From: Oppiella nova
Taxonomy: Eukaryota > Arthropoda > Arachnida > Sarcoptiformes > Oppiidae
Reading direction: 5' to 3'
Length of the DNA stretch: 29,601 nucleotides
NCBI GenBank assembly: GCA_905397405.1
Contig: CAJPVJ010000273.1
Coordinates: 1-29,601, forward strand
The stretch's first letter is position 1. The number at the start of each line of letters is the position of its first letter. The position numbers and the translations under genes are program-made. The notes beneath the pieces are model-generated. The model was not told the origin of the DNA and made no database searches. It was given only the letters and a program-made list of their open reading frames with translations. Positions 1-10,802 of this stretch are shown here, in pieces.

Positions 1-529
1 TCTTTGCTTAAAAGTACAGAATTTATAGTAAGAATCTTATGATAGATATTAATAAATAATATTAATAGTTATTATTCAGTAAACATTTCGTGATATAAAA
101 TCATAAGACTTGTAGACAAAAATAAAAAACAATATTTATATAAGTTTTTACTGCAATTATATTGCTATGAAGTTTTGAAATTATAGTTTATATATATTTT
201 CCAATAAAATAATGCTAAGTGAATGCTTTTATGTTTTGGTATACGATATTAATAAAACTATTACAGTAAATAGGAAATACATTGTAAAATAAGTTAAAAA
301 CAATCTATATTCGCATAAAACAAAAAATACAAAATAATTACTCTCGATCAATTTGAAGTTTATTTTATTACACTTTTAAAACAAACGCTACAATAAAATA
401 TACATAATATAAATGAAAGTATATTAAAATTTAAAAAACATATAATTTATATTTATTAATCAATCATAAAAAAATACATTTTAAACATTAAATCAAACAT
501 AAAATGTAGCAGCACGCTCAAATATTATT
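1..529. other. AT-rich spacer, no gene seen
   Basis: I see no convincing reading frame or RNA gene here. Two TTTATT words (360-365 and 452-457) read as AATAAA on the minus strand and could serve as poly(A) signals for the minus-strand gene that ends at 530. Confidence 0.5.
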
Positions 530-784
530 TTAACCTCCATGCTTTTTTGTTTGAGACTTTTTAGTAGGTTTTGTTTGTTTAGATTTTGACTTGGTTTCCG
601 GTTCACAAATGTACCTTCTCACACTAGTCCCTTTATCCTGGACACACACCTGGCCATCATCACAATTACCACTATCATAACATTCTTGACCTTCCATGTA
701 AGCTAGTACATTGAATGACCTGGTTAAATCCATAGCCAACATTATGACCACCAATATAGCTATGATAAAGCGCTTATTAGACAT
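530..784 (-). CDS. Small secreted Cys-containing peptide with Lys-rich tail
   Basis: Single-exon frame of 84 residues starting at an ATG at 784. Residues 1-23 form a hydrophobic leader (MSNKRFIIAILVVIMLAMDL), a likely signal peptide. The mature part carries four cysteines, C35, C41, C47 and C60 (spacing C-x5-C-x5-C-x12-C), enough for two disulfides. Residues 64-82 are a Lys/Thr/Ser tail (KSKSKQTKPTKKSQTKK). The Gly-Gln-x-Cys and GQVCV context resembles short EB or prokineticin-like cysteine modules, but the domain is too short for me to assign. Minus-strand AATAAA words lie 73 and 165 bases after the stop. Function is unknown; it could be an antimicrobial, salivary or cuticle peptide, but nothing here decides. 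Real-gene confidence rests on the leader plus cysteine pattern in otherwise non-coding AT-rich DNA. Confidence 0.6.
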   Translation of the reverse strand: MSNKRFIIAILVVIMLAMDLTRSFNVLAYMEGQECYDSGNCDDGQVCVQDKGTSVRRYICEPETKSKSKQTKPTKKSQTKKHGG

Positions 785-1422
785 TTTTGTATAGACTTTA
801 ATATATTTTTTTAATGAAACTAGAAATAAGATAAAATTAATTTTATTTTATACCATATGGTTAATTTATCGCCATAAACAGTAATTATGTTGTGGACATG
901 TAATGTTATTTAACCAGTAGTTATGTTATATAATTTAATAAATAACTTAAAATACTTAAGAGTCTTTTAAATAAAAGTATAAATGAAGCCAAAATGCATA
1001 AAAATTTTATGATTTATTTTATAAAATTTTAAAATAAAATTAATATTGAATATTAACTTAAAATAAAATTATTTTTGAAAAACTCACTTAAGTAAATGAG
1101 TAAAATTAATAACAATTTTTCAGTTATTTATTATAATTAATAATTTATGAGCTTTAACAATTTTAATAAACACATAGAAATATGTTATAACTTAAAATAT
1201 TTTATATAAAATTAATAACAAGATGATTAATAATAGTAGTATTAAGTTTAAATATGAATTTATATTTTTGTCGATATTAGAACTTAATATACAGTATATA
1301 ACTTATAAATAAATTTTAAAATATTTATTCTAGTAACTGGGTAGAATTTTAATATTAATTTTACTTTACATTTTTAATATTTAAAATTTACAATAAAACA
1401 ATATATTAAATATTAGTATTAT
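785..1422. other. AT-rich spacer upstream of peptide gene and LTR element
   Basis: Very AT-rich with no frame of note. It should hold the promoter of the minus-strand peptide gene, but I cannot pick a specific TATA or initiator with confidence because TATA-like words are everywhere. Confidence 0.4.
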
Positions 1423-1886
1423 ATATTGATACTACCCTAACGTGTGCTATTATGTAAGCCCCTCCCAATGTTTGATCCCATTGGTTAAACTATGAGTTAC
1501 TCTTATTATATAACTGTGTGTAATGCATGTCTAGGGATCTTAGTTTTTAGTTTAGACCATGCATATTTATTAATGACATAATTAAGTTTATGCACATACA
1601 AATTAAACTAGCATGGCCAACTTTCCGTATCGAGAAATTCCTTTTAAGTGTTGACTCTATTCTGGCTGTAATTAAGGCATAATATTAGACTACAGTATGA
1701 CACTATACGGCATGCCTGTCCAGAATTTTTAAAAACCATTAAATAGTGATGTATAATATTGATACTACCCTAACGTGTGCTATTATGTAAGCCCCTCCCA
1801 ATGTTTGATCCCATTGGTTAAACTATGAGTTACTCTTATTATATAACTGTGTGTAATGCATGTCTAGGGATCTTAGTTTTTAGTTT
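1423..1886. repeat. 131-bp exact direct repeat at the LTR (1423-1553 and 1756-1886)
   Basis: Two copies of a 131-base sequence starting ATATTGATACTACCC are identical by eye and lie 333 bases apart, separated by 202 unrelated bases. Both include the putative LTR start TGATACTACC and the TATA-like word. It may be a genuine promoter-region duplication in the LTR, a nested LTR remnant, or an assembly join, since the copy length is close to that of the other exact repeats in this window. Confidence 0.9.
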
Positions 1887-2014
1887 TGAGTTTGGAGTGC
1901 TTTTTGGTGCTTTAAACTTATTTTGTATTACCTTATCTTAAACTTATTTCAATAAATACGATTATGTGCCAAACCATCGGCTAATTTAATCCCCGTCGGC
2001 TCTCGGCCATATCA
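1760..2014 (+). repeat. Candidate 5' LTR of the Ty3/gypsy-type element
   Basis: The stretch begins with TG (1760) and ends with CA (2013-2014), two bases before the primer-binding site, the usual LTR border. It contains a TATATAA-type word in its first half (about 1839) and an AATAAA at 1951-1956, consistent with U3-R-U5 order. If the outer copy of the 131-bp repeat belongs to it, the LTR would instead start at 1427 and be 588 bp. No 3' LTR is in the window to decide. Confidence 0.6.
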
Positions 2015-2016
2015 TT

Positions 2017-2034
2017 TGGGGGCTCGTCCGGGAT
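2017..2034 (+). other. Primer-binding site, tRNA-Pro type
   Basis: The 18 bases TGGGGGCTCGTCCGGGAT match the classic site complementary to the 3' end of tRNA-Pro, as used by murine leukaemia-type retroviruses. It sits two bases after the LTR terminal CA, the normal spacing. The match is visible directly; use of tRNA-Pro by this element is inferred. Confidence 0.9.
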
Positions 2035-2559
2035 GAGATACGTTGATCTCTAGTGTCGTAAGTATAGGTCGTCTGCAAATCCAGCGTAAGAATAGCCATC
2101 AGCTTAAGAGTTGGTCAGCAAATTCAACTCCGCCGACAGTTGGACTCCTTTAAGCGTATGCCCTACCTTATGATTCAGGTATTTATTCCAGTTGGCCCTC
2201 TCTGATGCCCACAGCTAAGTTTGGTCACCAATGCTAACTACACATCGAGTGTCGGGAAGTCAGTTAGCAGCTAATCATCGCTTGGAAGACATTCAGACCC
2301 TTGAGGCTAGTGACTGACGTGCGTTAAAGGTGCCCTTTTATAGCGCTTTGTCGACCGAGTCATCACTGCTCACTGACTCCCAACGCGGATGACTTCTGGT
2401 TGTTGGCGAAACCGTACCAGTAGACGACAAAAGGAGTGACGGTCTCATCGAAGACACCCATTGATTGGATCCGAAGAGCTGAGGATTTCTCGTGTTTATT
2501 GAAGACAACTAACGGTCAGATAAAACCCCTTATTCCGAGTCAAATCTTAAACATATACT

Positions 2560-2600
2560 TATACTATTGTTAAGCCAGCGTTTATATAAACAATAGTATA
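2560..2600 (+). repeat. 12-bp inverted repeat in the element's leader
   Basis: TATACTATTGTT (2560-2571) pairs perfectly with AACAATAGTATA (2589-2600) around a 17-base loop, 37 bases before the gag start codon. It would fold as an RNA hairpin in the leader. No function is assigned. Confidence 0.7.
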
Positions 2601-2637
2601 CACCTTAAGTAAAAGCGAAGCCGCTCTTGTTGGCCAA

Positions 2638-5412
2638 ATGGCTGACAATAGGCAGTTAGTCGCTGACATTCGGCGCGAAGTCGGTGATGTCCTCTCGAGT
2701 CAGATAAGTAATCTCAAACTCGATCGCTACTCCGGCGAAATTAGTCGTAAATGTGTTGAATGGTTGAATGAGTTTGAAGAGCAAACCCGACTCAAAGGTT
2801 GGACAGACGCCAATCGAGTCGACCGATTCGGTGCTTCCCTTGAAAAGGATGCCCGAAATTGGCACAAACTCTATATTCAAAAAGCTGATCCCCCTATCGC
2901 TAGCTGGGATACACTTAAAAGACTTTTCACGACATATCATCTCCCAAAAGACAACACTACTTGTGTTAAGGAAGAGATGGAGAGTCGTAAGCAAAGGCCA
3001 TTTGAGGATGTGATTAAATACATCACTCATAAAACGCTTTTATGCGATGAGGTAAACCCTGATATGCTTTTTGAAGAACAAAAAGAGTATATAATTAAGG
3101 GATTACTACCCAAAATAAAGTCTTCTATCAAAACACTTGACTGTTCAAATATGGATAGACTAATCCAACATGCAAAGAACATAGAAGACGGCTTGCGCGA
3201 TATACCGTCCGATGATATTAATTCTGATATCAATGCAAGGGTGACCAAAACTGAAACTGCTGTAAATCATTTGTGTGATACTTTCACAAAATATTTGAAT
3301 AAACTCTCTGAAACTGAGAAGAAAACAGACCAAAAGTCTCGCGAAAGATCTCGTGATAGGTATGCAAACAATTCCAACAGCGGTTACAGCCCTGACAGAC
3401 GGTATAATAGAGACTTTTCTCGAAATCGTGAAAACTCAAGAGATAGGTCTTATCAAAGAAATGATTATAATCGTGAGCGCTCTGGTAGAGATCAAAGCCG
3501 AGATCGCAACGATAATAGATTCCGCAGTTATTCCTATGACAATAATTATCGCAGAGATGATTTTAATCGCAGCCGCGATTACTCTCGAGACCGAAATCGC
3601 GACCGCAGTCGTGACAGGAACTATGGTTTTCAGCAAAGAGAACAATTAAACAGTCGGTCAGATCAGCAAGAAGACCATAGTCGAGAAAAGAATGTTTCTT
3701 TTAATAAACCTAATGAAAGGGTGAATCTGAATAATGAGCCCTATTGCGGTAAATGTGGAAAAAGTGGTCATAAATCCGAGTTTTGTCCTAAAAGCCTGTG
3801 TGCAAAAACTCCTCCGATTAAACGCAAATCTTACCGAGTGTCCCAAGAATCCATATTTTCTGAAGGAGATGACGAACTCATCTATAAGTGTGTTATCATA
3901 AATGGTAGGGAAGTTCCAGCGTTAATGGATAGCGGTTCATGCGTTAGCCTAATTGATAAGAAGAAAGCCATTAAATTGGGATTAAGCATTGATTCACATG
4001 ACGGCAAGTCTGTGAAAGCAGTTAACGGTTCTCAAGTGCCCATTAAGGGACAAACTAATGCAAAAATTATGATAATGATTGACGGAATTGAAAAGTCTGT
4101 CATAATTACTCTCAGAGTTATTGATTCTTTTGATTTTGATCTACTGTTAGGTTTGGATTTCAGTCGTAAAGCTGGAATAATAATTGACTGTAGCTCTGAT
4201 AAAATTATGTTTTCCAATGATAGTGGTTTAATCGCAAACAAATGCGTATGCAAAGGTCGTTGCAGTTGTTTTGCAAACACAGTGCATTTAGTAAAAGACA
4301 TTAGCCTAAAACCTAAAGAGAAATACTATGTAAAGGTCCGCTCGAATAAATTAAATGTCACAAAGAACTTTACAGCAACTGTTAGATCAGACCCACTAGT
4401 CTTTTCAAAAACAAAAATGTACGTAAAGGAAACAGATGTAGACTTTGTTAACAGCACAGCATTCTTAGCCTTAAGAAACTGCAGTCATAAAACCACAGAC
4501 CTGCATTCAGGTACCGTTATCGCTAATTACAAGCCCTTAAGGCAATCGCCTTTGTCAGTACACACAAACAAAATTAGTAATGCATTTTACGTAAAATCAG
4601 ATATTGAGTCTGAATATAGACCAGAGCCAACAGTCACAGAATTGTTGTATAACATCAGACAAAAAGCGAGGGTTATGGGCCATAAACTTAATGGTCTAAA
4701 CTTTAAAGAATTTTTATGTGCTTTCTGTACGTCAATGGACCACACAAACAATGAGTGCCCAAATCGCCACATCTGGTACAGAAACCATTACTTTAGATCT
4801 CGTATTGATACCAAACTCTCTGAACTTAAATCAATTATTGACAATCGCCTAACAACTGTACCCAGACAGTCAGTTCTTACGTTGGCATCTATCAATGGCC
4901 TAAAAAGACAAAACTTTTTTGAGTCGTTTGAAGGTCCAATCAATTACGATAATAGCCTTAAGCCCGAATTCATTGCACAATTAGAAACATTGTTATCTGA
5001 ATTCAAAGATTGTTTTGCTTTTGACTCAACAAAGATCGGGAAATGCAGTGTATTAGAGTTTACTGTAGACACTGGTGATGCAAAACCCATTTGTCGTCCA
5101 CCATATAAATATAGTTCTACACAGCGCGCGGAGATAAATAGACAGATTGATAAGTGGCTAGATATGGGAATAATTGAACCTGCATTCAGTGCATGGGGTC
5201 AACCTGTAGTTCTAGTAAATAAGAAATCATTAGATAGTGAGGGCAAACCTGAAATTAGAATTTGCGCTGATTTACGAGCAGTAAATAATGTTACCAAAAG
5301 TGATGTATATCCATTGCCGTCCATTCGAGATATTTTGGACAGCCTTAACGGTTCAATATATTTCACAACTATAGACACAAACTCGGGCTATTTTCAGTGT
5401 TCTGTCGCTGAA
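2638..5412 (+). CDS. Gag-protease-RT polyprotein of LTR element (fossil, partial)
   Basis: One continuous frame from the ATG at 2638. Residues about 1-210 look like a retrotransposon Gag/capsid region (WLNEFEEQTRLKGW, FTTYHLP). Residues about 230-345 are an Arg/Ser/Asp/Asn-rich basic stretch. A CCHC knuckle CGKCGKSGHKSEFC starts at residue 370. The aspartic protease active site is ALMDSGS with Asp at 431, and its second motif is LLLGLDF. A second Cys/His cluster CAFCTSMDHTNNEC follows the protease. Reverse transcriptase begins near residue 815 (AKPICRPPYKYS, GIIEPAFSAWGQPVVLVNKK, ICADLRAVNN, TIDTNSGYFQC), all typical of Ty3/gypsy. Gag and Pol share a frame. The frame continues into simple repeat, so the enzyme is incomplete and the element broken. 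Other frames over this stretch are shadows. Confidence 0.85.
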
Positions 5413-5575
5413 CTCTCTATATCTATCTATCTATCTATCTATCTCTCTCTCTCTCTCGCTTTGGTGCCCCTTCTTTCTATCTCTCTCTCCCTCCCTCCCC
5501 CTCTCTCCTACCTGTCCTACCTCGCTCTCTTGATCTCTCTCCCCTCTCTCTCCCTCCCTCTCCACCATAACCTCG
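5413..5575 (+). repeat. Simple repeat: (TATC)n followed by CT-rich tract
   Basis: A short run of TATC units (about 5419-5443) passes into (CT)n and irregular CTCC/CTCT pyrimidine-rich sequence. It sits exactly at the 3' limit of the retrotransposon sequence. The reading frame that continues through it (Ser/Leu/Pro/Ile-rich) is a by-product of the repeat. Confidence 0.9.
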
Positions 5576-6369
5576 CCTCTCCTTTGCTATTGAATACAAT
5601 TTTTGCATTTTTTACGAATAATCATTTTTCTTGACTAACCTTTATTTGTATTTATATTATATTAATATTAAGTGGAATTCAAAGAATTGTTTGTCTTTAG
5701 TCTTAGTCTTATACTTAAAGTTTGTTTTTCTATGAATTTCATAGTTTTCTATTCCATATAATATTAACACTTATCGTAAAGTTCTTTGTTCTCCTTTCTA
5801 TGCTTTGATAAACAGTATAGCATTCAATCAAAAGTGATATTTTCTTTTTAGACAAACACAACACAACATTACGAAACACTTTTTTGAACTCAAATCCTCT
5901 ATAAGTTTATGCACTTTATTTGACTTCAATTCAACCCAAATATGCTTTTGAATAAATACTTAAATCAAAATATATTTGCAACCAAATTGAAAAACTTTTC
6001 CTAAAAATCAATTTTTATTTCCAAATAAATTCTTGAACTAAAGTTTTTTGAGTAGAAAGTCATAAAAAAGCGAAAATGCGAATAAAACCTATTGATTTAC
6101 AAATTAGCGAATAAATGTATTTTTAATTATGAACTCAAAACTATTATAACTATTATATACAAACATTTTCTTTAGTCGAAAGACTGAGAAAATTGTTTTC
6201 AACTTTTCATTCATTCAATTTTAAGGCACAAATCGATACTAAATTTTATTTATTAGCGATTAGTTGGAAACTTATTGAAATTTAATGACAGTTCACATCA
6301 AATTAAAGCAAATAATTAACGATTGAAAGCCATAACTAATTAATAGCTTTTTGATCGCTTTCCATACAG
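5576..6369. other. AT-rich spacer or intron ending in a splice acceptor
   Basis: No convincing exon. The 3' end, TTTCCATACAG at 6359-6369, is a good splice acceptor for the exon that starts at 6370, so part of this stretch is probably intron of that gene. I looked for an upstream first exon with an ATG and a phase-1 donor and could not fix one. Confidence 0.45.
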
Positions 6370-9300
6370 TTATACCACTTTTGCTATCATTCATACCTTG
6401 GGGCAAATGTCAGATACATTACAGAAGCGCTGTCATCACACAGACAGCACTGCCTACTGTCACCGTTAGGGGTTTCCTCAACTTCCGCACCACCGTTGAC
6501 GGCACAGTCATTGTGTTCACACCCGCGTCGGCCATCCCCTCCGAAAGTGCCAAAAGTACAGCCATTTTGCCCACAATCCAAAGCACACTATCGCCACAAA
6601 CTATCATTAATACAAAATCATCGGTTTTCCATCAAATATCGCCAACACATGTGCCACAAGCCATTCAGCCCACGAAGGCTTCCCAACAGTACCCGACAGG
6701 TCTGGTGACAGTCTTGGGCGGCACTGTTGTCCGCAACGGCGAGACTACGATCCACGAGACCAAAGTGATCGGCACTTACATCGATGGCAAATACGCGCAG
6801 ATCCTACAGAGCACTGCCCGGGTTGAGGTACCGGTGCCGCAGACGCCAGTTATCCGGCCCACACAGACATCTAAATATAGCGGTCCATCCATTTTCGTGG
6901 AGTCGCCTCTCAAGAAGGCATACGTTATGGCCAGAGATGAGCCCAAACGAGAGGAACCAAAGGCACCAGAATTTGACGAAAATAACGGCATTCAAAGTTA
7001 TAGGAAACCGGAGCCACGAAGACTTCACCCGAGACTGGCGTTGAATCCGTTGAGATCGCGATGGACTCAAAGCAATCTGCAGAAGAATGACAAGAATCAG
7101 TCGGAAGATGGTTCGCCCAAAGCTCACAAAGTAACCAAAGCACGACTCGGCACCAGACGGTTCAGTCTCCCTCCCAGAGCGTCGCCCAAAGTATGATTTC
7201 ATAGCATTTCCATAATATTATTTATATTACATCCCATTTGCCGATGAATTGCAAACATTTGATTCAAAAGTTCAGGTTTTTTAGAGACAACTCTTCATTG
7301 ATTTTGAAACTAATTTTCATTTTTTGGGAATAAATTTAATTAAATTGCGAATAAAATAAGAAGAAAATTGATTTATAAGAAAAATAAGGAAATTATAAAA
7401 CATAATAATAAAAGTTTTTTCTCGCATTTCTATGAATCTGTTATATTCTTATAAAGTATTTTAGATAAGAATGAAAGCATTGGTTGTAATGAATAATAAA
7501 TAGTTGTGTTTAAGTATATTGTGTTTCTGATGGACGCGTAGGTGTTTCAATACATATCTCTTTTGGCATTAATATAAGTTTTTCTCAACACTTGTTGTGT
7601 TTCACTACTATATGAATAGAAAAGCGAAAAACAGGTCATTAAACAATTGATTCATATAATGGAAACCTTATCTCAAATCATGCATTCATTCAATTTAATG
7701 CTTTTCTTAAATAAGCATATCTTCAGGGAATTTGTTTACATATTAAAGATAATGCAAAACATAAAAACTTTGAAACGAAATCAAAATCTGAATTTGAATA
7801 ATGATTTAAAGCATAACTCATTCACATGTAGACAATAAACATTTTACACAATAAATAATTAGAATTAAATACTTTACACTAATTTCATAATAACATGTTT
7901 AATAAGGTATATAAAAGTCTCATAACAGGGTTGTAAATACAGTAACCATTCCAGTAATTTACCCGTACTTTCCCACTCAATAGTCGCAAATATTTTATTA
8001 CACCAGTAGTTTATTTATAAGTTATATTTTAAAATATTAAAAACTCATTTTTAATTCAAAACAACAAAAATTTCTAAAATAATCTCAAAAACGAGTAGAT
8101 TTAAGGAATATATTAAAGGAATTAATGGTCAAAAACCTTATAAATTCTGTGTTGAGAAAAATCACAAAACATTTTACTTTTATGTTAATTTACGTAATGT
8201 TGCATATATTTAGAGTGAAATTCACCCTATTTTTCATTTTCACACATAAATTCACGACATTATTCATAATGTAATTAGAAAAATGAAAACTAAAATTTAT
8301 AAAATTTTCTTTTATTTGAGATATTTTATATGATTTGTATTATTTATATGTAACATAATTTTTAAAGTTTTATTTATTTTTTTTATAAATTATGAATAAA
8401 TGTTGAATTATAGGTCCAAATGAATCGTTTTAAAGCCAAACTGCCGGCCACTGCCTTAGAGGAGCGACAGAGCTATAACTCTAGACTTCAGACCCGATTA
8501 GATAAACAGAAATCTGAATCATCGGAGCCTAAGGCAGATGAGGAGGAGATACAGAGTGCGGCCGAAGCTATTAGTGAGGGTGTGATTGAGGAGAGACAGG
8601 CACAGGAAGTGCTGCCATCGGAGCCAATAGATCCGTCCAAAGTGGCCACAGAAGTGCAGACAATCACAAGCGAAGTGACAAAACACGTGAACGGAAACCA
8701 GATTCAAGTGGAGACAGTGACCCTCACCACTACTATCCAACGACCACTTGATCCAGCAGAATTTGGCACCGATTTAATCGCGCCGACAGTACCCGTAGAG
8801 GCCAATGATGTGGACGTGACATCAGTCCAGGAGACACCACCTCTGGTAGTCTCGAGAACTTATTCAGTGACCGAAAGAAGTATGAGAACGACTGTTATCC
8901 CGGTGTTTGACGGGACGGTTACAAACAGCCACACGGTTACCGAAAGTTTTTTCATCAGGAAATTGATTACTGTCTATAAGACTCTTCCTCCGGGAGATAT
9001 GTTCCTCTTGGAAACGGCCAGTATTTCAATGAATGACTCATTTACTGATTTATTGGCCGCCGAACAGAGCGTTCCCTCTCTATATGAAGGTTTGTATGCT
9101 TTCCCATCATTTTTCTTAGACCTCTTAATTGTTAGAGGATTATGTGATTGACATTTATATTTGAATGAATCAATGTTAGGCGCCATTGAGATAACAGAGG
9201 AGCCCGACAACGAGTTGGTGAGCGCCACAGCGGTTGCTCAGCCGGTACCTGTGCCCACACTGGACCCGAGTACTAATTTAGGCTTTATGGCCAACAACCA

Positions 9301-9880
9301 GTTGCCTCAGTTTGATATGAATAACCCGCTATTCCTGGCGGCCGCTCTCCAGAACCCGCAGTTGGCCGCCGTATACCTGGGTCTCCAACAACTCAAACAA
9401 CAGGCCCCTCAGTATAACACCATTACTAAGCCGACCACATATGTGACCACAGATACCGTGTATAACACGAAAGTTGTCAGCTTTTACGACGGCCGGTCCA
9501 CCCGTTCCCGGACTCTTGTGGAGCCGGTGGGCACTACAGAGCGAACTCTCACCACATATACGACTGAAGTAACGCCTGTCATGAATGGCAATCTGGCATT
9601 GCAACAAGCACAGTTCCACAATGTATTCGCCACTAACCTGGTTTCACAACAATTTCAAATGACCCCGCAATATAGTACAATTACCAAAACTGTAACCACA
9701 CTCACTGACAGCACCAGTACCAAGACTAAAGTCTACACATTGGTCTACAATGCGTTCAGTACTCGATACCGCACAGTGACCAGTACTAGCGTTATACCCA
9801 CTGTCCTCACAACTGTCATCACATCTACCGTTCCATATCAAGTGGCAAACACTGCCCAACCTTTCAATATTTTTGGATAA
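6370..9880 (+). CDS. Thr/Val/Ser-rich secreted or surface protein, possibly DUF4758-like (5' end missing)
   Basis: Three exons join cleanly: 6370-7190, 8414-9089 and 9180-9880. The first junction is phase 0 (donor GTATGA, acceptor ATTATAG); the second is phase 1 with a 90-bp intron. The 1,223-bp first intron is AT-rich with nothing else seen. The joined protein is about 730 residues and ends at TAA 9878-9880. No in-frame Met lies near the 5' end, and an acceptor precedes 6370, so a first exon with the start lies upstream. The exon opens with a hydrophobic stretch (IPLLLSFIPWGKCQ), which could complete a signal peptide. The rest shows repeated blocks of Thr/Val-rich beta-like sequence: GLVTVLGGTVVRNGETTIHE, VSRTYSVTERSMRTTVIPVF, TYVTTDTVYNTKVVSFYDG and YSTITKTVTTLTDSTSTKTK. 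I associate this style with arthropod DUF4758 proteins; that is recall, not a search. Function is unknown. Confidence 0.75.
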
Positions 9881-9985
9881 ATCGTCTTAAAGACACGTTT
9901 TTTAATATAACTCATAAAAAGTTATATAAATTGTTTTTGAAGTAAGTTATCATTGATTAGGAACTGGTTGTTCAGCCATGCGTTT

Positions 9986-10010
9986 AACTGATTGATTGAA
10001 GCAATCAGTT
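9986..10010. repeat. 9-bp hairpin with T-run after the Thr-rich protein gene
   Basis: AACTGATTG and CAATCAGTT pair perfectly around a 7-base loop and are followed by TTTT. It lies about 105 bases past the stop codon, so it would be in the 3' UTR. In a eukaryote this is not an intrinsic terminator; it may be chance. Confidence 0.4.
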
Positions 10011-10689
10011 TTTATTATGTTTTTGCGAATTCTCAAAGTAAGTTCAATTCATTTGATCTAAATATTTGCCATTACTGTAAATTGTTATATATAAATTTTT
10101 ATATATTTTATATAATAGTTATCGTTTTTTGATATAAAACCGAGATTTTTTATATAATCAGAAATATTATATTTTTAAACGTTTATAAACTCATTATGAA
10201 AGTCTCATAAAATTTTTAAAAGTTTATTTTATACTTTCCTTTTTATATTGTATTGAATCACAAAATAATGCCTTTAATGATGGACCCATGACTTGAGATG
10301 AGAATCTCTTAAGATTTGTCTATTTCTCATATACTTTCTTATTATCAGAATTAATGTTTAGAAAATGAGATTACATTTAATGAAATCATAAGAATATTGT
10401 ATTCTCTGAGTTGTGATAATTATTATACTTTTGTATTCTTTACAAACCATTTGTTATGCAATATTATTCTATTGTATTCATTGTTTGATACCTTATGTAA
10501 GAATTTTTTGTATTGTATGACATGTTTTGTTTTAATTGTATATTTTATTAATGATTTTGTTGTTTTGTAAATTAAAAACTTTTTAAACAAATTGATTGCC
10601 ATTTAATATGATATGCAAAAGCAATGTATCATTAATGACAAGTGGATAATAGAATTAATATAATAAGCCTTGAATTATAATCAAAAAGC
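10011..10689. other. AT-rich intergenic stretch between convergent genes
   Basis: The plus-strand gene ends at 9880 and the minus-strand lipase gene ends at 10803, so this holds their 3' flanks. I see no gene. Confidence 0.5.
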
Positions 10690-10695
10690 TTTATT
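10690..10695 (-). promoter_or_regulatory. Poly(A) signal of the lipase gene
   Basis: TTTATT on the plus strand is AATAAA on the minus strand, about 108 bases after the lipase stop codon. Confidence 0.5.
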
Positions 10696-10802
10696 TCAAT
10701 TCACTTAATCCATATTAAATTTTGCAAAATATTTTCCAAAATATAAATGACTATAAAATAATAGAAACGAGTATTAAATTAATCAATTAAGTTATCTTGA
10801 GG

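Larger units (their letters stand above)
1423..5412 (+). mobile_element. Ty3/gypsy-type LTR retrotransposon fossil (5' LTR to part of RT)
   Basis: Parts in order: a 5' LTR (outer end either near 1427 or 1760, see the direct-repeat entry), LTR end CA at 2013-2014, a primer-binding site at 2017-2034, a leader of about 600 bases, and a gag-pro-RT reading frame from 2638. The element is broken: the remainder of reverse transcriptase, RNase H, integrase and a 3' LTR are not present, and a simple repeat follows. One major break is evident. The preserved reading frame suggests a young insertion. It is richer in GC than the flanking AT-rich host DNA. Family assignment rests on the protease DSG, the CCHC knuckle and gypsy-like RT motifs; order and superfamily are solid, the clade is not assigned. 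Confidence 0.85.

Noticed and set aside
6351-6369. Start of the Thr-rich protein at 6351
   Set aside because: The codon is TTG, not ATG, and a good splice acceptor ends at 6369, so the exon start is placed at 6370 with the true start upstream.
7647-7838. 63-codon frame in the first intron of the Thr-rich protein gene
   Set aside because: AT-rich and featureless, inside an intron whose flanking exons join at matching phase.
9986-10010. Hairpin plus T-run as a bacterial-type terminator
   Set aside because: The surrounding genes are clearly eukaryotic and spliced, so an intrinsic terminator is not expected.
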